From the NCBI GenBank assembly GCA_964035545.1, contig OZ037772.1, positions 6,286,389 through 6,339,888 of the forward strand: DNA of 53,500 nucleotides, read 5' to 3'. Origin of the DNA: Bugula neritina (Eukaryota; Bryozoa; Gymnolaemata; Cheilostomatida; Bugulidae). A program made the position numbers and the translations under genes. Of the stretch, positions 30,161-46,400 are shown one piece after another. The notes beneath the pieces are model-generated. The model saw only the letters and a program-made list of their open reading frames with translations. It did no database searches and had not been told where the DNA came from. Position 1 is the stretch's first letter. Each line of letters starts with the position of its first letter.

Positions 30161-30256
30161 ATTATATTAATCAAATCTCATTTTATTTCTTCTAATGTTT
30201 ATGCTCTAGATTTATTTCTATAGAGCACTCAAGTAACGTTTTATAAACACTCATTT

Positions 30257-30380
<124 letters not shown>

Positions 30381-31492
30381 TTTTTCTATTATGATATCTT
30401 GTGTTATATATTACAGTTATTTTATTGAAAAGAGTGTTTATAGATGCAGCGGATAAACATAAAAATCACACAGCACAATCTTCAAAATTGAGAATGAATT
30501 TGACTGAAACAAAGTTCTACAGATATAGTTTATTCACCATCAATCAAATATACAACAATATTATTAGTATAAAAGTAAAAGTTCCTTAAATATTAAGTAA
30601 TTTATACCTTATATATAGACTAAAATGAAACTAATTAATTTAAATGTCATCTACATTAATTTTATTCAATTTTTCAAATAGTTTATACACAAACGAACAT
30701 ACAAAATGCATGGTAATTATTGATTAATCAATTACAGAAAAGTGTATAGTTAAAAACTACTATATTATTTTACAGCAGATATAATGTAACCATACGCAAT
30801 GCTATAAGATAGTAACTCTGTGTTTATTTCATAAGACATATTTGTTTAAAAAGTTTGTTTAAAAAGATAAAACAGCTCAACAACTATCAGCAGGGAGTTG
30901 ACACAGCTTGATATTTCTCTTTTTAAATAGCATTAAAATTATTCATAATTTATGCCCTGTGAGCCGTTTCACTGGATTTGGTGATAAACAGCTTTTCACA
31001 GTTAAGAAACATTGTGAGTAATTGATTATAGCATTAATTTATTTTGTAAACATTTGATTTAAAATAGTTGCATTAATCCAAAACTGAAACATTGTTTAAT
31101 GTATTACAGTATATACCGAAGAAGTTACTATTTCAAAAAGAATATAAATACATGTGCTAGTTTACACTACATGTCAGAGGTCAGAGGTCAGAGGGCAGGC
31201 AACACTAATGCTCTTTTTTATAATATTATGAGAAAGACATTAGGTTATGCTGGAAAATGTGAACTGTTACTTCTTACAACTACTGACTAAAGAGTTGAGG
31301 GCTAAGGGAGTTGTCTACTCTGCTGCTGTACTATACAAGCAAACAATAGATGTTGTAGTCAGTTTTATTTGTGAAATAGTCAATAGGTCAATTAAACTTT
31401 CCAGATCAATGTTCAGTGTATACTGATATACAACACAGACAGAGGCACATGCATACACACAATACAATCTTACAATTTTATTGATGTTTTAG

Positions 31493-33213
31493 TTCACTCT
31501 GCTCTAGAATGTATGACTCAGTGCAGTGATCTCCACATTCAGTGTCTGTCTGGTATCTTTGAATCAGCAAACAGAACTTGTAGACTATTCAATGAACCTT
31601 TAGTAGAGCTGGAAGCAGAAAACTTAAAAGATATGGTTTACTTCATGAAGATATCTTCAGTGACAAGTAAAAATATACTTGTTCCTTAAATCCCAAATTG
31701 TAGCAACCCTTTTCATTCAAAAGATGATGCTTATAATTATAGTAACTTTAAATCACAATTTGTGCAGTAAATAAAACCTATTGGGAGTTGAACTACTTAA
31801 AAGTGAAAAAATTGTGGGCATCAATGTAGAATGTAACGTAGCTGCTTTCCAATTAGTTTTAGTCAATATTGGCAGCTTTTAATGGTTTTAGGTGAGAATA
31901 TTTTTCTAGGCCAGAACTTTTCTGATGTGCTAAAACATTACCAACAGAGAATCACTTCTAGTCCTGAGTTCTGTCTGTCTCTCTCTTTGCTCCTGTAACC
32001 AATCATGTGTTGCTGTGTTATATGACAAGAATACATCAACCTGTTTCCTGTCTGATAAACCAGAAGTTATCATCAACACTTGGGCCCCGCTCCTTGAATA
32101 GCTATGCTACTGAGCACATGGGCCCCCATCTTGACTTCGATTAATATTATATATAAATTGAATTTAGCTCTTTTTGTGTTACTGTTTTGTATTTTTTTTG
32201 TCTTTTTTTTGTGATGGAAATAAAGAAACAAACAAACAAACAAACAAACAAAGAGCAGACTAGCAGACTGTGTTCTGTTAAAAAGAAACACTCTGAAGAC
32301 TTGACTGTCTATAGTTTCTCTACCAATCTTGCTAAAGGTAAAAATAGCCAGTTGGTAATGCTATTTTGAGTTATGAGCTTTTTGAACATATATCAAGACT
32401 AAAAATAATGCTACAAAGTCAGTAAATTAGGTTAATCACATATGTGACATTATACCACAATACTTTACATGATGTCATATAAGCTTTAAAGAGTATTCAC
32501 TCTTTATATTGTATAAGCCTTGTAATTCATGTTATTCTGGTAAATTTTAGATAAAGTTGCTACATCAAGCAGCATATATGGAGCAAACTTGTCAGGGTTG
32601 AAAGCTATTGATGGCATTTATCTTCCCTCGGAAGCTGGCTTAGGAGAGCAAGGAAGTTTATTTGCTACTAATCAAGAATTGTCTCCGTGGCTGCAAGTAG
32701 ACTTAACCACTAGTCACTTTGTTGAAGGTGTCAAAATATGGGACAGATCTGAGCACAGTTTTCAAGGTCAGTGAATTGTTTGTGCATCTTTTGTATAATA
32801 TTGATATTTTATCTATTGCAATGGTGTCTGAACAGATTAGTGGTAAGTTATTTGTATTTAATGGTTATATACATAGATGTTTGTAATAGTATACTCGTAA
32901 TATTTTTACCTTCTCAAGGTTAAATTCAAGTCAATACAAAACTAGTTTTCAAATTTATAGATTACAATGATCGACTAGCTAATGTGAGAGTAGCAGTTAG
33001 TGAAACTGACACAAACTTTGATGATCCACCAGAAGATGAGATCTGTAATAACTTCCTGGACAACCACCTGCAGATATATTTCTGGTTACATGTCGTACTA
33101 GAATGTATGGTAGATACGTGAGAGTAACAGCTATTGAAGTAAATGAGCTTCTTAATATCTATGAGTTAGAAATTCATGGGTTAGAAATTGTTGAACAGCC
33201 AGCTAACGACTAA
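31493..33213 (+). pseudogene. A3: pseudogene of the PAN-PAN-FTP family
   Basis: Exons by homology: 31493-31666 (PAN 1, open: [14 protein letters not shown]), 31892-32337 (PAN 2), 32551-32766 (FTP 1, open) and 32961-33213 (FTP 2). There is no signal exon; homology is cut at the (TA)n at 30260-30377. PAN 2 carries a 4-nt insertion near 31960-32000 that shifts the frame, and a 172-bp retroelement tail at 32080-32251. FTP 2 is 253 nt instead of 254 because a base is lost after GAGATCTGT, shifting the frame again. Splice sites are still normal, so decay is fairly recent. It lies 3.2 kb upstream of B3, as A2 does of B1. Confidence 0.8.
32080..32251 (+). mobile_element. 5'-truncated non-LTR retroelement tail inside A3 exon
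   Basis: Interrupts the exon between ATCAACAC and AGAGCAG, which are contiguous in A1 and A2. It ends GATGGAAATAAAG followed by a (CAAA)n tail, the usual look of a LINE 3' end. No clear target duplication; 172 bp is not a multiple of three. Confidence 0.7.
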
Positions 33214-33280
33214 TGTGATACAATGTTATATGACAAACAAAACTCTGGCCAGCTACTACCATATGCCCGAGAGAGAGAGA

Positions 33281-33298
33281 GTGTGTGTGTGTGTGTTT

Positions 33299-33346
<48 letters not shown>

Positions 33347-33434
33347 GCGTGTGCGTGTGCGTGTGCGTGTGCGTGTGCGTGTGCGTGTGCGTGTGCGTGT
33401 GCGTGTGCGTGTGCGTGTGCGTGTGCGTGTGCGT

Positions 33435-33521
<87 letters not shown>
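33281..33521. repeat. (GT)n with internal hexamer (GTGTGC)n
   Basis: GT run, then about 18 copies of GTGTGC (33340-33446), then GT again, ending in GCGC. It lies about 70 bp after the A3 stop. Confidence 0.95.
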
Positions 33522-33533
33522 AAATTATATATA

Positions 33534-36282
33534 AGCATTACAGCTACAATGTATAGCAACATCATCTAATACATGCACACAAACAAATGATATGTGATAT
33601 AGTTATTGCAGTAGGAAGAAAGTCTGCATGTAAAATTAATGTTTCATGAAGTAGTACAAACAGCTGTTGTGACTTTGTGTTATTAAAGCTAGAATATATT
33701 GTGCCATTTAATTATTTGTTATTGTTTAATTTTATTAGGTAGACTTTGATAGTTTGATCAGATCAATAGTTTCAAAACAAATTCATAAAAGTAGGCTGAG
33801 TCATTAAACACATCTTATGAATAGTAACTTGGCCCTATAGTGTTACACACAACATAGATGCTAAATTTTATATAATTTTCATTCATAATATTTTAGTGAA
33901 TAGCATTTAAATACTATAACTTCTGTGTTGTTTTTGGCACCATTTTCTATTCTTTATTTAATTTTTAGCTTTTTTTCTTTTTTATGATACAGTTTATTTA
34001 TTATCAGTTTAACTTCATTGTAAAGTCTTCAGTCATATAACTTTATAAAATTTACTATCCTTTATAATAAAGAGTTTTTGTTGTTCTATAATTTATATGT
34101 TTTTATTGTCGCAGACTGAAAGAAAAGAGTAAAGTAATAAGAGATAAGTAATATGATATAAGTGAATGAATAACAGAAAATTATTGGTTTGTATACTAGT
34201 CTTATAAAAAGTAGCTATTCTGTGGTAGCCAAACTCATTGTATCACAATAGAAAAGACATAAGCTATGCTAATACGAGTAAAGTTGTAATTATTCAACAA
34301 GCTTCCAAGTTCATCTAATGGCGCCAACAGTTTTAATAAACATCACACTCTTCATGAATTAATTAGTTAGAAATTTATCTAACAATCTAACATCAACTTA
34401 GCATACGTAATATAGAATAAAACTTTCAAAAATAAAATTAAGTTCATCACTTAAAAACAGTAAAGACACACAATCACAATGATATTGTAGGAGCTGACAT
34501 GCATTTGCTAATTTTTTAAAATATCTCTAGTCTTTAGAAACACTCTTTGTGTATGTTTATGAGAATCTCTTAATTATGTATATAACAGAACTGAAGTAAT
34601 AATAATAGAAGTGCAGACATACAGTGGCATGGATGAGGAGCATCTTTTATAAAATATGCTCCACTTGCACGCATCTCTATGTTTTAATTAGTCAAATCCA
34701 CGTCAGCACTGAATTCAACTGAAAACCTTAACTTATAGTCCCAAGTGGATAGCTGCATTGATTGATTGCTCTCACCAGCTGTTTGTCTATTGAAGCTGCA
34801 GAGTAGTGGATGTCTTATGGCAAACCGTTATAAACTGTGAACAGTTTATAATAGCGTTGAGCTACCATAGTAGACTTATTCTGTAAGCGGCTCCGAGTTG
34901 GAAGTGACTGCATGAGTGCAGCAGTTTGGGGTTATTGAGTTTAGAGTTGAGGGTTTAGGTAGGAAGTTTGAATCCCCAACTCCAACCTTGAAACTTCAAA
35001 CTATTTACTCACGCAGTCACCCCTAACGCGGAGCTGCTTTAAGAAACTTTTAATGTATAAATTCTAATGTAACCTGAGACTGCTGTGAAACAACATATTG
35101 CGGTACAATGGTTGTTCCAGATTTCAAAACCTGTATTTGGAGTTATGTGCCTATTTAATACATTGGCAAGAACTACTACACTGAAGAGACTAATTGTATT
35201 TATCATAATAAAGTTTCACTGTCCAATGTAATGAATCATTTCATCCTTCCTAGTGTTCAGTAATTTAAATACTTGACTAGAACAAAATCATGGAGGAAAG
35301 AGCAGAATAGCTAAAAAGTATGCAGCCAAAAGTGAAAGCTTCTTTAGTAATAATTTAAACTGTTTTCCACATATATAAAAGAATATTAGACAAGACATGT
35401 GATGAAATAGCAAATTTGGAGACATTGGTCAAAGTTGCTTGATTAAAATTAATTATAGACACCATAATAAAACCATTATAGATATGTAATTGTTAGTCTA
35501 GGTTCATTATTCTAGTTGACAAACCAAAAGGTGAAGCAGCCAATGAATTAAAATCTAGTGCTGAGAGAAACTTTAGGCCACAACCACTTTTTAATTCATG
35601 CTAGCATCAAAGCAGTCATGGTGTTTTTATGAAGATTGCGTATTTGAGTATATACTAACTGAACTGATTTTACTGGACACGAGTTATTTGAATTCTTGGG
35701 CATAGAATATAGAATTAGGCCTATGTGTCACTACATCTGTACTCTGCAAAAGAATTGTTGCAAAACTACTTAAACATTTTGCTATCATAATTTAAATATT
35801 GAGGTATTTAAGACAGGTATCATTACTACAGAAAATTATAATAGATGTGTTTTCTAAAAAGCATTTAATATGATTTGAAGTTTTATATCAAAACATAAAA
35901 ACCTCTTTTTTAATGAGTTAAAATCAAAAGTAATGTTGAAAATGCATTTACTAACTTGACTATATGTCATATTATAATCTTTGAATGAATTAATAATTAA
36001 TATAGAAAAAACAATTGCAGAATGTATAAAAATATTATATTATTTTTATTCATGACTTTACTTATATATCGATCTATATATTATAATAATCAATATTATA
36101 TATCACATTAGTTTGTTTAGATTTTGCCTTTATAATTAGATAGGCCTACTCTTTAATACAGAATTTAGCAGAAAAAATTTCCTGAAGAATTTATCCGAAT
36201 AAAGAAGCAAATAAAAATGTTCTAGTTTCGATGCAACGTAGCTTTATACTTTGCTTTTATATTGACAGAAAAACCTGTATTT
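33534..36282. repeat. A3-B3 spacer, segmentally duplicated at 40549-42913
   Basis: Aligns over most of its length with 40549-42913, with small indels. The distal part includes sequence also found after A1. Short inverted segments lie near 34920-35040 (CCCCAACTCCAACC and the GGTTTAGGTAGGAAG region). No gene seen. Confidence 0.6.
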
Positions 36283-36307
36283 GATTGGCTGACATAAAAT
36301 ATAAAAG
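36283..36307 (+). promoter_or_regulatory. B3 core promoter: GATTGGCT plus TATAAAAG
   Basis: CCAAT-type box at 36283-36290 and TATA box at 36300-36307, 90 bp before the ATG; same arrangement as B1. Confidence 0.62.
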
Positions 36308-36396
36308 TCTTAAGAACTTCTCTTGTTCATCACTTCAGTTTGAACTATAGAACTAGATAGTACGAGGTACCCTGTTGTGTATTTCTAATCTGAAAC

Positions 36397-39232
<2,836 letters not shown>

Positions 39233-39357
39233 AGCTTCATGTTTATGCAGTTGCAAAGTGTTAATCTGCTTATTATGATATTATAGATGAATTGCATTAT
39301 TTTGTAAAATTGCTACAAATCAAATTGAATTTTATTTCATATTTTGGAATCAAATTT

Positions 39358-39363
39358 AATAAA
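39358..39363 (+). terminator. B3 poly(A) signal AATAAA
   Basis: Canonical hexamer 126 bp after the stop codon. Confidence 0.5.
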
Positions 39364-42300
39364 ACTATTTACAAAGTCAAACAAACGTTTGGTTAATTAT
39401 ATTTACTTCACAAATCTTTAAATAGAAGCTAACTCTATAGATGCTGTGTTGTCAGCATAAACATTACGACCTTTCAAACAGCAAAGAGTTATATGCAGTT
39501 CATCACTAATTTAGTTCATCTGCAAAATTGTGTTTAAACTGCATTGTAGATTGAATAGTGACAATCCTTTAGTAACTTTCACAAACTATCTATGCCTGCA
39601 TATTTTCTTGTCATATTTTGTGATATTTCAACACGTTTGCAAGACATTGTAACTTGAAGAGTTATAAAATGTTGGAGTACTCATACACAAAGATTCTACT
39701 TTTAACCTATCATATGTGCATATATAGCACTTGGTATTTCAGTTCTATGACAATAACAAACAATCTTATAAAACGTTCCATCAATTTATTATGTTAGTAA
39801 GACAACATTTATTGTTTTGTTTGATTGCAAGTAAATTATAGTTTTATGTAAGAGTCAAAATCAAAAAAATGTTTGCTTTTCATTTTTGAACAAGATGTTT
39901 CAAGGGCTGCCTACCAAACCGGACAAGAAATGAGGTTGTTATAAAATTCACAAACTTTCTAACTGAAAGGCTTATAAGGCTCTGTCTTGCAAACAGTATA
40001 ACTTTTTTGCATTGTAAAAAGTTGCATGCCAGTCAGATGACGTTAGACTGCAGCATAGCCTAACATTTTAGACTATATTATATAACTGCCTTGAAGTCAA
40101 ATGCTGAAGTTTTCTTTGTGATCTGTTTCTATGCATGCAAATGAAAGAAGATTAAATCTGCACTCAATAAAAAACAACATGATTTTACTAGCATTTTAAA
40201 GAACTAAATACCAACGCATGAACTTGAAAAAGATCGATTAAACAAATATCAAATAGATAATATATAGACACAATTGAATTTACGTCATAAAATGATAGCA
40301 CTATGCTGTGAACATACATGCATTCAGGAAGTTCCGTGTTGACTAAAAATCAATATTCACTAATTTAAGTAATATACTATATAATCAGCTGCTTGAATCT
40401 TGCATTGCACCCTTATTTTCAAATGCATGTTTTAGCCACAAATAAGTTTTGTATTTTGTTTATATTATGCTTGTTATTTTGATTGCGCAGCTTTAAAAAT
40501 GTCTGCAAGCTTAGAGACTATCATTGAAAACCTATTCACTTGGCGTTACAGCTACAATGTTGTAGCAACATCATCTAGTGCATGCACACAAACAAATGAT
40601 ATGTAATAGTTAATGCAGTAGGGAGACAGTGTGCATGTAAAATAAATATTTCATGAAGTAGTACAAACAGCTGTTGTGACTCTGTGTTATCACAGCTAGA
40701 ATACTTTGTGCCATTTGATTATTTCTTATTGTTTAATTTTATAACGTGTTTTGATCTATATGTTTTATTGGCGTAGACTGTAAGAAAAGAGCAAAGAGAG
40801 ATGAGTAATAAGTGACAAAAGATAAGGAAATGAATAACAGAAGTTATTAGCCAAAATCATTGTATCGCAATTTTGATAATACAAGTAAAGCTATATAACT
40901 ATCCAACAAGACTTCTAAGCTCATCTAATGGCCCAACTATTTTAATAACCATCACACCCTTCATGAATTTCATAGTTAGCAATTTATTTACCAATCTGAT
41001 ATCAACTTAGCACTATACCTAATATAGATTAAAATTTTCAAAAATAAAAGTAAGTTCGTCACCTAAAGACAGTGAAGACCTACAAACACCGTGATGTTAT
41101 AGGAACTGGCGTGCATTTGCTAATTGTTCAAAATAATTTATAAACAATTTTTGTAGACGAGTTCTTTTACTAAATTTGATATGAATATCTCTTGTCTTTA
41201 GAAGCACCCTTTGCATATGCTTTATGAGAATCTCTTTATTCTGTAACAGAACTGAAGTAATAGTTATGGAAGTGCAAAAATATAGCTGCTTGCATGAGGA
41301 ACATCTTTTAGTTAATCAAATCTACATCAGCACTGAATTTAACTGGAAACCTTAACTTATAGTCCCAAGTGAATAGCTGCACTGATTGTTTGCTCTCCCC
41401 AGCTGTTTGTCTATTGAACCTGCTGGGTAGTGGTTGTCTTGTGACAAACTGTTACAACCTGTGATTAGTGTAAAACAGCTTTAGGCTAAAATGATAGATT
41501 TATTCTATAAGCAGCTCTAAGTTGGGGATGACTGCATGAGTGCAGTAGTTTGGAGTTACTGAGTTTAGAGTCAAGAGTCTAAGTATAGGAACTTTGAATC
41601 CCCAACTCCAACCTTGACACCTCAAACTATTTACTCAGTCACCCCCAACACGGAGCTGCTTTAAGAAACTTCAAACATATAAATTTTAATGTAACCTGGG
41701 ACTGCTGTAAAACAACATAATATTGTGGTACAATGGTTGTATCACATAGAATCTAATTTCAAAAACTGTTTTGGGAGTTATGTACCCATTTAATACATTG
41801 GCAGGGACTACAACACTAAAGAAACTAATAGTATTCATCATAATACTATAGTTTCACTGTCCAATGTAATGTATCATTTCATCATTCATATAGTGTTCAG
41901 TAACTTAAGTACTGGACTAAAATGAAAGCATGGGGGAAAGGAGCAGAATGGCTATAAATAGTTTTCTGTCAAAATAAAAAACTTCTTCATTACCTATAAT
42001 AATTTACACTGCTGTCTACATATATAAAAGCATATTAGACATGTAATAAAATAGCAAAGTCAGAGATATTGTTCAAAGTTGCTCGATTAGAATTAATTAT
42101 AAATGCCACAAGAAAGCCATTAGATATATACTTGTTAGTCTAGGTTCATTATTCTAATTGACAAACCAAAAAAAAGGTGAAGCAGCCAATGAATTTAAAT
42201 CTAGTGCTAAGAGAAGCTTTAGGCCACACCCACTTTTCAACTCATGCTAACATCAAAGCAGTCCTGGTGCTCTTATAAATATTGTGTATTTGAATATATA

Positions 42301-42913
42301 CTAACTGAATTGATTTTTACTGGACACAAGTGGTTTGTATTCTTGGGCATAGAATATAGAATTAGGCCTATGTATATAGCTACACCTGTACTCTGCAAAA
42401 GAATTGTTACAAACTTACTTGATCATGTTGCTATTATAATCTAAATGTCGAGGTATCTAAGAGAGGTATCATTACTACAGAAAATTATAATGAATGTGTT
42501 TTCTAAAAAGCATTTAATATGATTTGAAGTTATATATATATAAAAACATAAAACCTATCTTTTCAAAAGTTACAATCAAAAGTAATGTTGAAAATGCATT
42601 TACTAACTTGACTATATGTCATATTATAATCTTTGGATGAGTTAATAATTAATATAGAAAAAACAATTGGAGAATGTATAAAAATACATTATTTTTATTC
42701 ATGACTATATATTATGATAATTAATATTATATTTCACATTAGTTTGTTTAGGTTTTGCCTTTTTATAATTAGATAGGCCTACTCTTCATTACAGAATTCA
42801 GCAGAAAAAATTTCCTGAAGAATTTATCCAAATAGAGAAGCAAATAAAAATGTTCTGGTTTCGATGCAACGTGGCTTTACTTTGATTTTATATTGACAGA
42901 ATTACTTGCATTT
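39364..42913. repeat. B3 3' flank and B4 upstream spacer
   Basis: 39780-40400 aligns with 44640-46010. From 40549 on it is the copy of 33534-36282, beginning within what was the 3' flank of an A gene. The A gene itself is missing, so it was deleted or never copied. No ORF of interest. Confidence 0.6.
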
Positions 42914-42938
42914 GATTGGCTGGCATAAAATATAACAG
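42914..42938 (+). promoter_or_regulatory. B4 core promoter, TATA box altered
   Basis: GATTGGCT at 42914-42921 as in B3, but the TATA box at 42931-42938 reads TATAACAG instead of TATAAAAG. Confidence 0.5.
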
Positions 42939-43027
42939 TCTTAAGATCTTCTCTTGTTCATCACTTCAGTTTGAACTGTAGAACTAGATAGTACAACGTA
43001 CCTCGTTGTGTATTTCTAATCTGAAAC

Positions 43028-43803
43028 ATGCATATGTATTTCCTCCTTATACTTTTGTTGGCAGTCCCTCTGCATGCAGTAAGTATACAAAAACTTCTAC
43101 TATAAGAACAATGATGTATACAGTAAAGAGTGAATTATTATATTGTTGTGTTATATGAATCATCATATTGAGCTTACAAACTACGCGTGTTTTATACTTA
43201 GTAAACAAGAATAGTTTTTATTTGAATAATTCAGCAAAATTTAATAAAGACTTTACTTGAGAGTAGAATTCTTTATAAAGATTTGCTAAAATGTTTTACT
43301 GACTTTTAGAGCTTACGTATTTTTTTAAAAACGCTTTAAAAAAAGAAATAAATTTATTATCATTCAGATATTTTTTAATTTATAGTAATTCCCTCTCAAC
43401 AAATTACCAACATGGTAATTTTCTATTATGCAACATTTAATTGCCATAAATAGTTTTAGACAGCATTGCTATTGGCTTTGTATGCTCCAGCTATTATATT
43501 CTCACTTCTTTGCATCCTGGACTTATTGAACATCGACAAAGTGCTAATTGTGCTAAATTTACAGGGCTAATATTATATTCAAATAAAATAATATCTAACC
43601 AGTGTTCCAATAACTACTAGATACAATACTGTAGGACATTGTGTTTGTAGCACCGTGATGTAGAGGAATATTGTTTGGAGAGAATAAAGACAAAACCATA
43701 TGACAAACCCAGAACATGTTTAGACCACAGAGATGAAATTCCGTGGATATTTTTAATTTCCAAAGTTTATATAATAGCAAAGCTTAAGCATTGTCGTTTA
43801 TAA
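43028..43803 (+). CDS. B4: chimeric mini-gene, leader plus FReD N-terminal piece, 67 aa
   Basis: Exon 1 43028-43078 (leader MHMYFLLILLLAVPLHA) has a normal donor; exon 2 starts at 43651 after a good acceptor. After 25 codons of B3-like exon 2 (to PRTCLD) the sequence switches, at a shared AGACC (43722-43726), to the end of a B2-like exon 4, but out of frame, giving [13 protein letters not shown] and onward to a TAA at 43801. Everything in between (the FReD core) is missing. 5' sequence is B3-like; 3' flank is B2-like. Either a dead fusion or a small secreted peptide of about 50 residues with two or three Cys. The structure is clear; whether it is expressed is unknown. Confidence 0.6.
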
Positions 43804-46221
43804 TTAGACATAAACTTATCATTTTACTTGTTCATATAAAATAAATTACATTTTTTGTAAAATTAATGCGCCAAAATATTGTCTGTGTGGCACTTTTGGG
43901 TAATATATCTTATAATACTAAATTACAAAATAAACCAGAGATGTATAATCAATTTTAAAATCTACAAATGTAAACGTAAATACAAGGTTTTAGAGTTGGT
44001 TTAGTAAACATAAACATTACAATTTTTTGTCCCAAAAGCCTTGCATGCTGTTTATCAAAATTGTAGAGCTTTCCTGCAAAATTTTGCATAACCCGCATTG
44101 TTACAGATTGGATGGTGAAATTTATTAAGCGAGTGCTACAAATCTATGCTTATAACATATGTACTTGTTTTGTCGGGTTTTTTGTAAAACTTTCATACCG
44201 TAACTATTACATACGTAACATTGTAACAAAAAATTACAAGATGTTGGAGTGCTCATACACAATGATATATACAGGATATACATATCCAAAAATTAGACAC
44301 AAACAACAAGAATATATTTATATTCAAGCCACAACATTTACTATAACAGCATAAATGAATATATAGTCTACATATATAAATAGCAACTTGGTTATTAATA
44401 TATTATAATACAGCCTATAATACTCAAATACATAATAGACTACAGTTAATGTAAATATAATATAGACTCTACAAACAGTGACTCATCAACCTGCATCCTG
44501 ATAGAGATAGTATATAGGCACTTAAATACCAAGTTAGATCTGAGCTGTTCATATTTAAAAATATGTTAAATCAGTTGTAACAGGCTTCTGCCAATCTAAG
44601 TTTTAGTGTAATGACAGAAAATGTATCTTAAAGTATTTCACCAGCTTTTTATGTTAGTAAATCAACATTCATTGTTTTATTTGCTTAGAAACAAATTACA
44701 GCTTTTGTATAAGAATCAAACATCAAAATTATTTTTGTTTTATATTTTTGGGCAAGATTATGTATGTTAACTGTTTACTATAAACCAAACAAGAAGGTAG
44801 TTTGTTGCAAACTTTAAACAAATGCACGTCTAACTGAAAGTGATTACATGAAGCCTTCAACTTGCAAACATAAACTTTAAAACGTTTTGTATTGAAAACA
44901 GTTACATACGTGTTGTCATTACACTAAAAGACCAAGTGTGATATTGGCCTATTATATATAGGTGCAAGCTTTAAAGCTAAATTAGCAGATACCTCTAGCA
45001 ACTGCTCCAATATCTTTTCAATGGGCCTTATTTAATTTGGTATTGAAGTACCTAATATTATATTGCCTATGTATGAGGACCCATGCAAGGTGGCGTGTCA
45101 CTATTTATTGTGCACAGGCTAGTCATATAATTTTAGGCAATTTAATAACAAATTAAATAAAGATCATTGAAAACATATTGGAGCAGTTGTAACAAATTTC
45201 TGCTATTTTAGCTTTTAATCTTAAAATTTAAACTTGTTGTTTAGTGGAATAGATGAGATGCAGATTTAGTTGTTAATATAATAAATTTATATGCATGTTA
45301 GCTTGCGTTTTAACCATTTTATAGAAATATCAGTTTTACTATAGCAGCCATCTTAAACTTGAATATGGAAGCATGCAAATGAGAGAAGATTAAATTGCAC
45401 TCAATAAAATGGAAGGTATGTATTTGTATTAGCATTCAAAAAACCAAATTTTCAAATGAACAAGAAAAGTTTAGAGATAAAATAGATAACATCTGAACAC
45501 AAAGGATTTGATGTTCAAAATGTAAGCTGTGTGCTAGATGTGAACATAATTATATTTGGAATGTTATATAGAACTTAGTATTCACTAACATAATCATGGC
45601 TGCTTGGATTTCGATTGAACTCCTTTCAATGGCCCGTCTGGGTCACAAATTTGCTTTGAATTAAACCTATAAATGCTATCTATTGTGATTATATATCTCT
45701 ACATTCTTTCCTAAGCTGAGACCTCATCACTGCTGACTTTTTCAACTCGCAATTTATCTAACAATCGCCTTAAGAAATCACAATTTTGTAATCTATTTTA
45801 ATGCATGCAAGTAAAAGAAGATGAAATCTGCACTTAAAAAGATGCAAGATACTTTTATTAAGGTCTGAAAAGCTAAATACCAGCACATGAACTTAGAAAA
45901 AAAATGACTAAGCAAAGATCAAATAGATAATATATATGGAAACAAATGAATTGAGGTCAACAAATGATAGCACTATGCTGTGAACATATTATATACATGA
46001 GTTTGAAAAGTCATTGAAATACTAAATATTTTAATGTTAGACAACAGCAAAGCAGACTCTTGACTTGGCAGTTTGATAATGGATATATTTTACTGAAATA
46101 AAACAAGACTATATTTATTTGCACGATATCAAAACTTGCCGGTTATACTTACAGAATAATAGATATAAGAATATATTATATAATATAGTTGTGTTATAAT
46201 GGTATATGTATAGGAAGCAGC
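43804..46221. other. B4 3' flank and spacer
   Basis: To about 44350 a copy of the B2 3' flank (28530-29050); 44640-46010 a copy of the B3 3' flank (39780-40400), partly repeated within itself (45330-45420, 45800-45990). No gene seen. Confidence 0.5.
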
Positions 46222-46400
46222 TGTGGTAAAGGGGTTAGAGTGGTGCCTAGTAAACATGAAGTCATGGGTTTGAACCCTGACAAAGGCCATTTGGAAGAGC
46301 ATTCAGTCATAATTGCACCTGCAGTGCCTTATCTAGACAAGTTATTAGCCCGATCTAACAAAATGGTTTTCTATCAGGGTTTCACACAGGGATGGTGACT
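46222..46400 (+). mobile_element. tRNA-derived SINE-like sequence
   Basis: Has an A-box-like GGTTAGAGTGG and a B-box-like GGGTTTGAACCC about 37 bp apart, followed by a body that recurs without the tRNA part at 47444-47575. No acceptor stem closes around it, so it is not a tRNA gene. Confidence 0.55.

Larger units (their letters stand above)
29993..30198. mobile_element. Palindromic element with hammerhead ribozyme motifs (Penelope-like pLTR relic)
   Basis: Near-perfect inverted repeat centred on 30095/30096: 30011-30095 pairs with 30096-30180 with one mismatch, and imperfect pairing extends to about 29993 and 30198. Each arm carries a complete hammerhead core in opposite orientation. Such motifs in terminal repeats are known from Penelope-like elements, whose repeats can lie in inverted orientation. 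No reverse transcriptase is present. Immediately left is AT-rich low-complexity sequence; a (TA)n tract begins 62 bp to the right. Confidence 0.65.

Noticed and set aside
29974-30223. Two identical 50-codon peptides read from opposite strands
   Set aside because: A consequence of the palindrome; no leader, domain or splice context.
33188-33569. Four overlapping ORFs of VC, AC and HT repeats
   Set aside because: GT and GTGTGC microsatellite translation.
46222-46290. Functional tRNA gene
   Set aside because: A- and B-box-like motifs are present but no closing acceptor stem or clear anticodon arm is seen, and the body matches a repeat, so it is called SINE-like.
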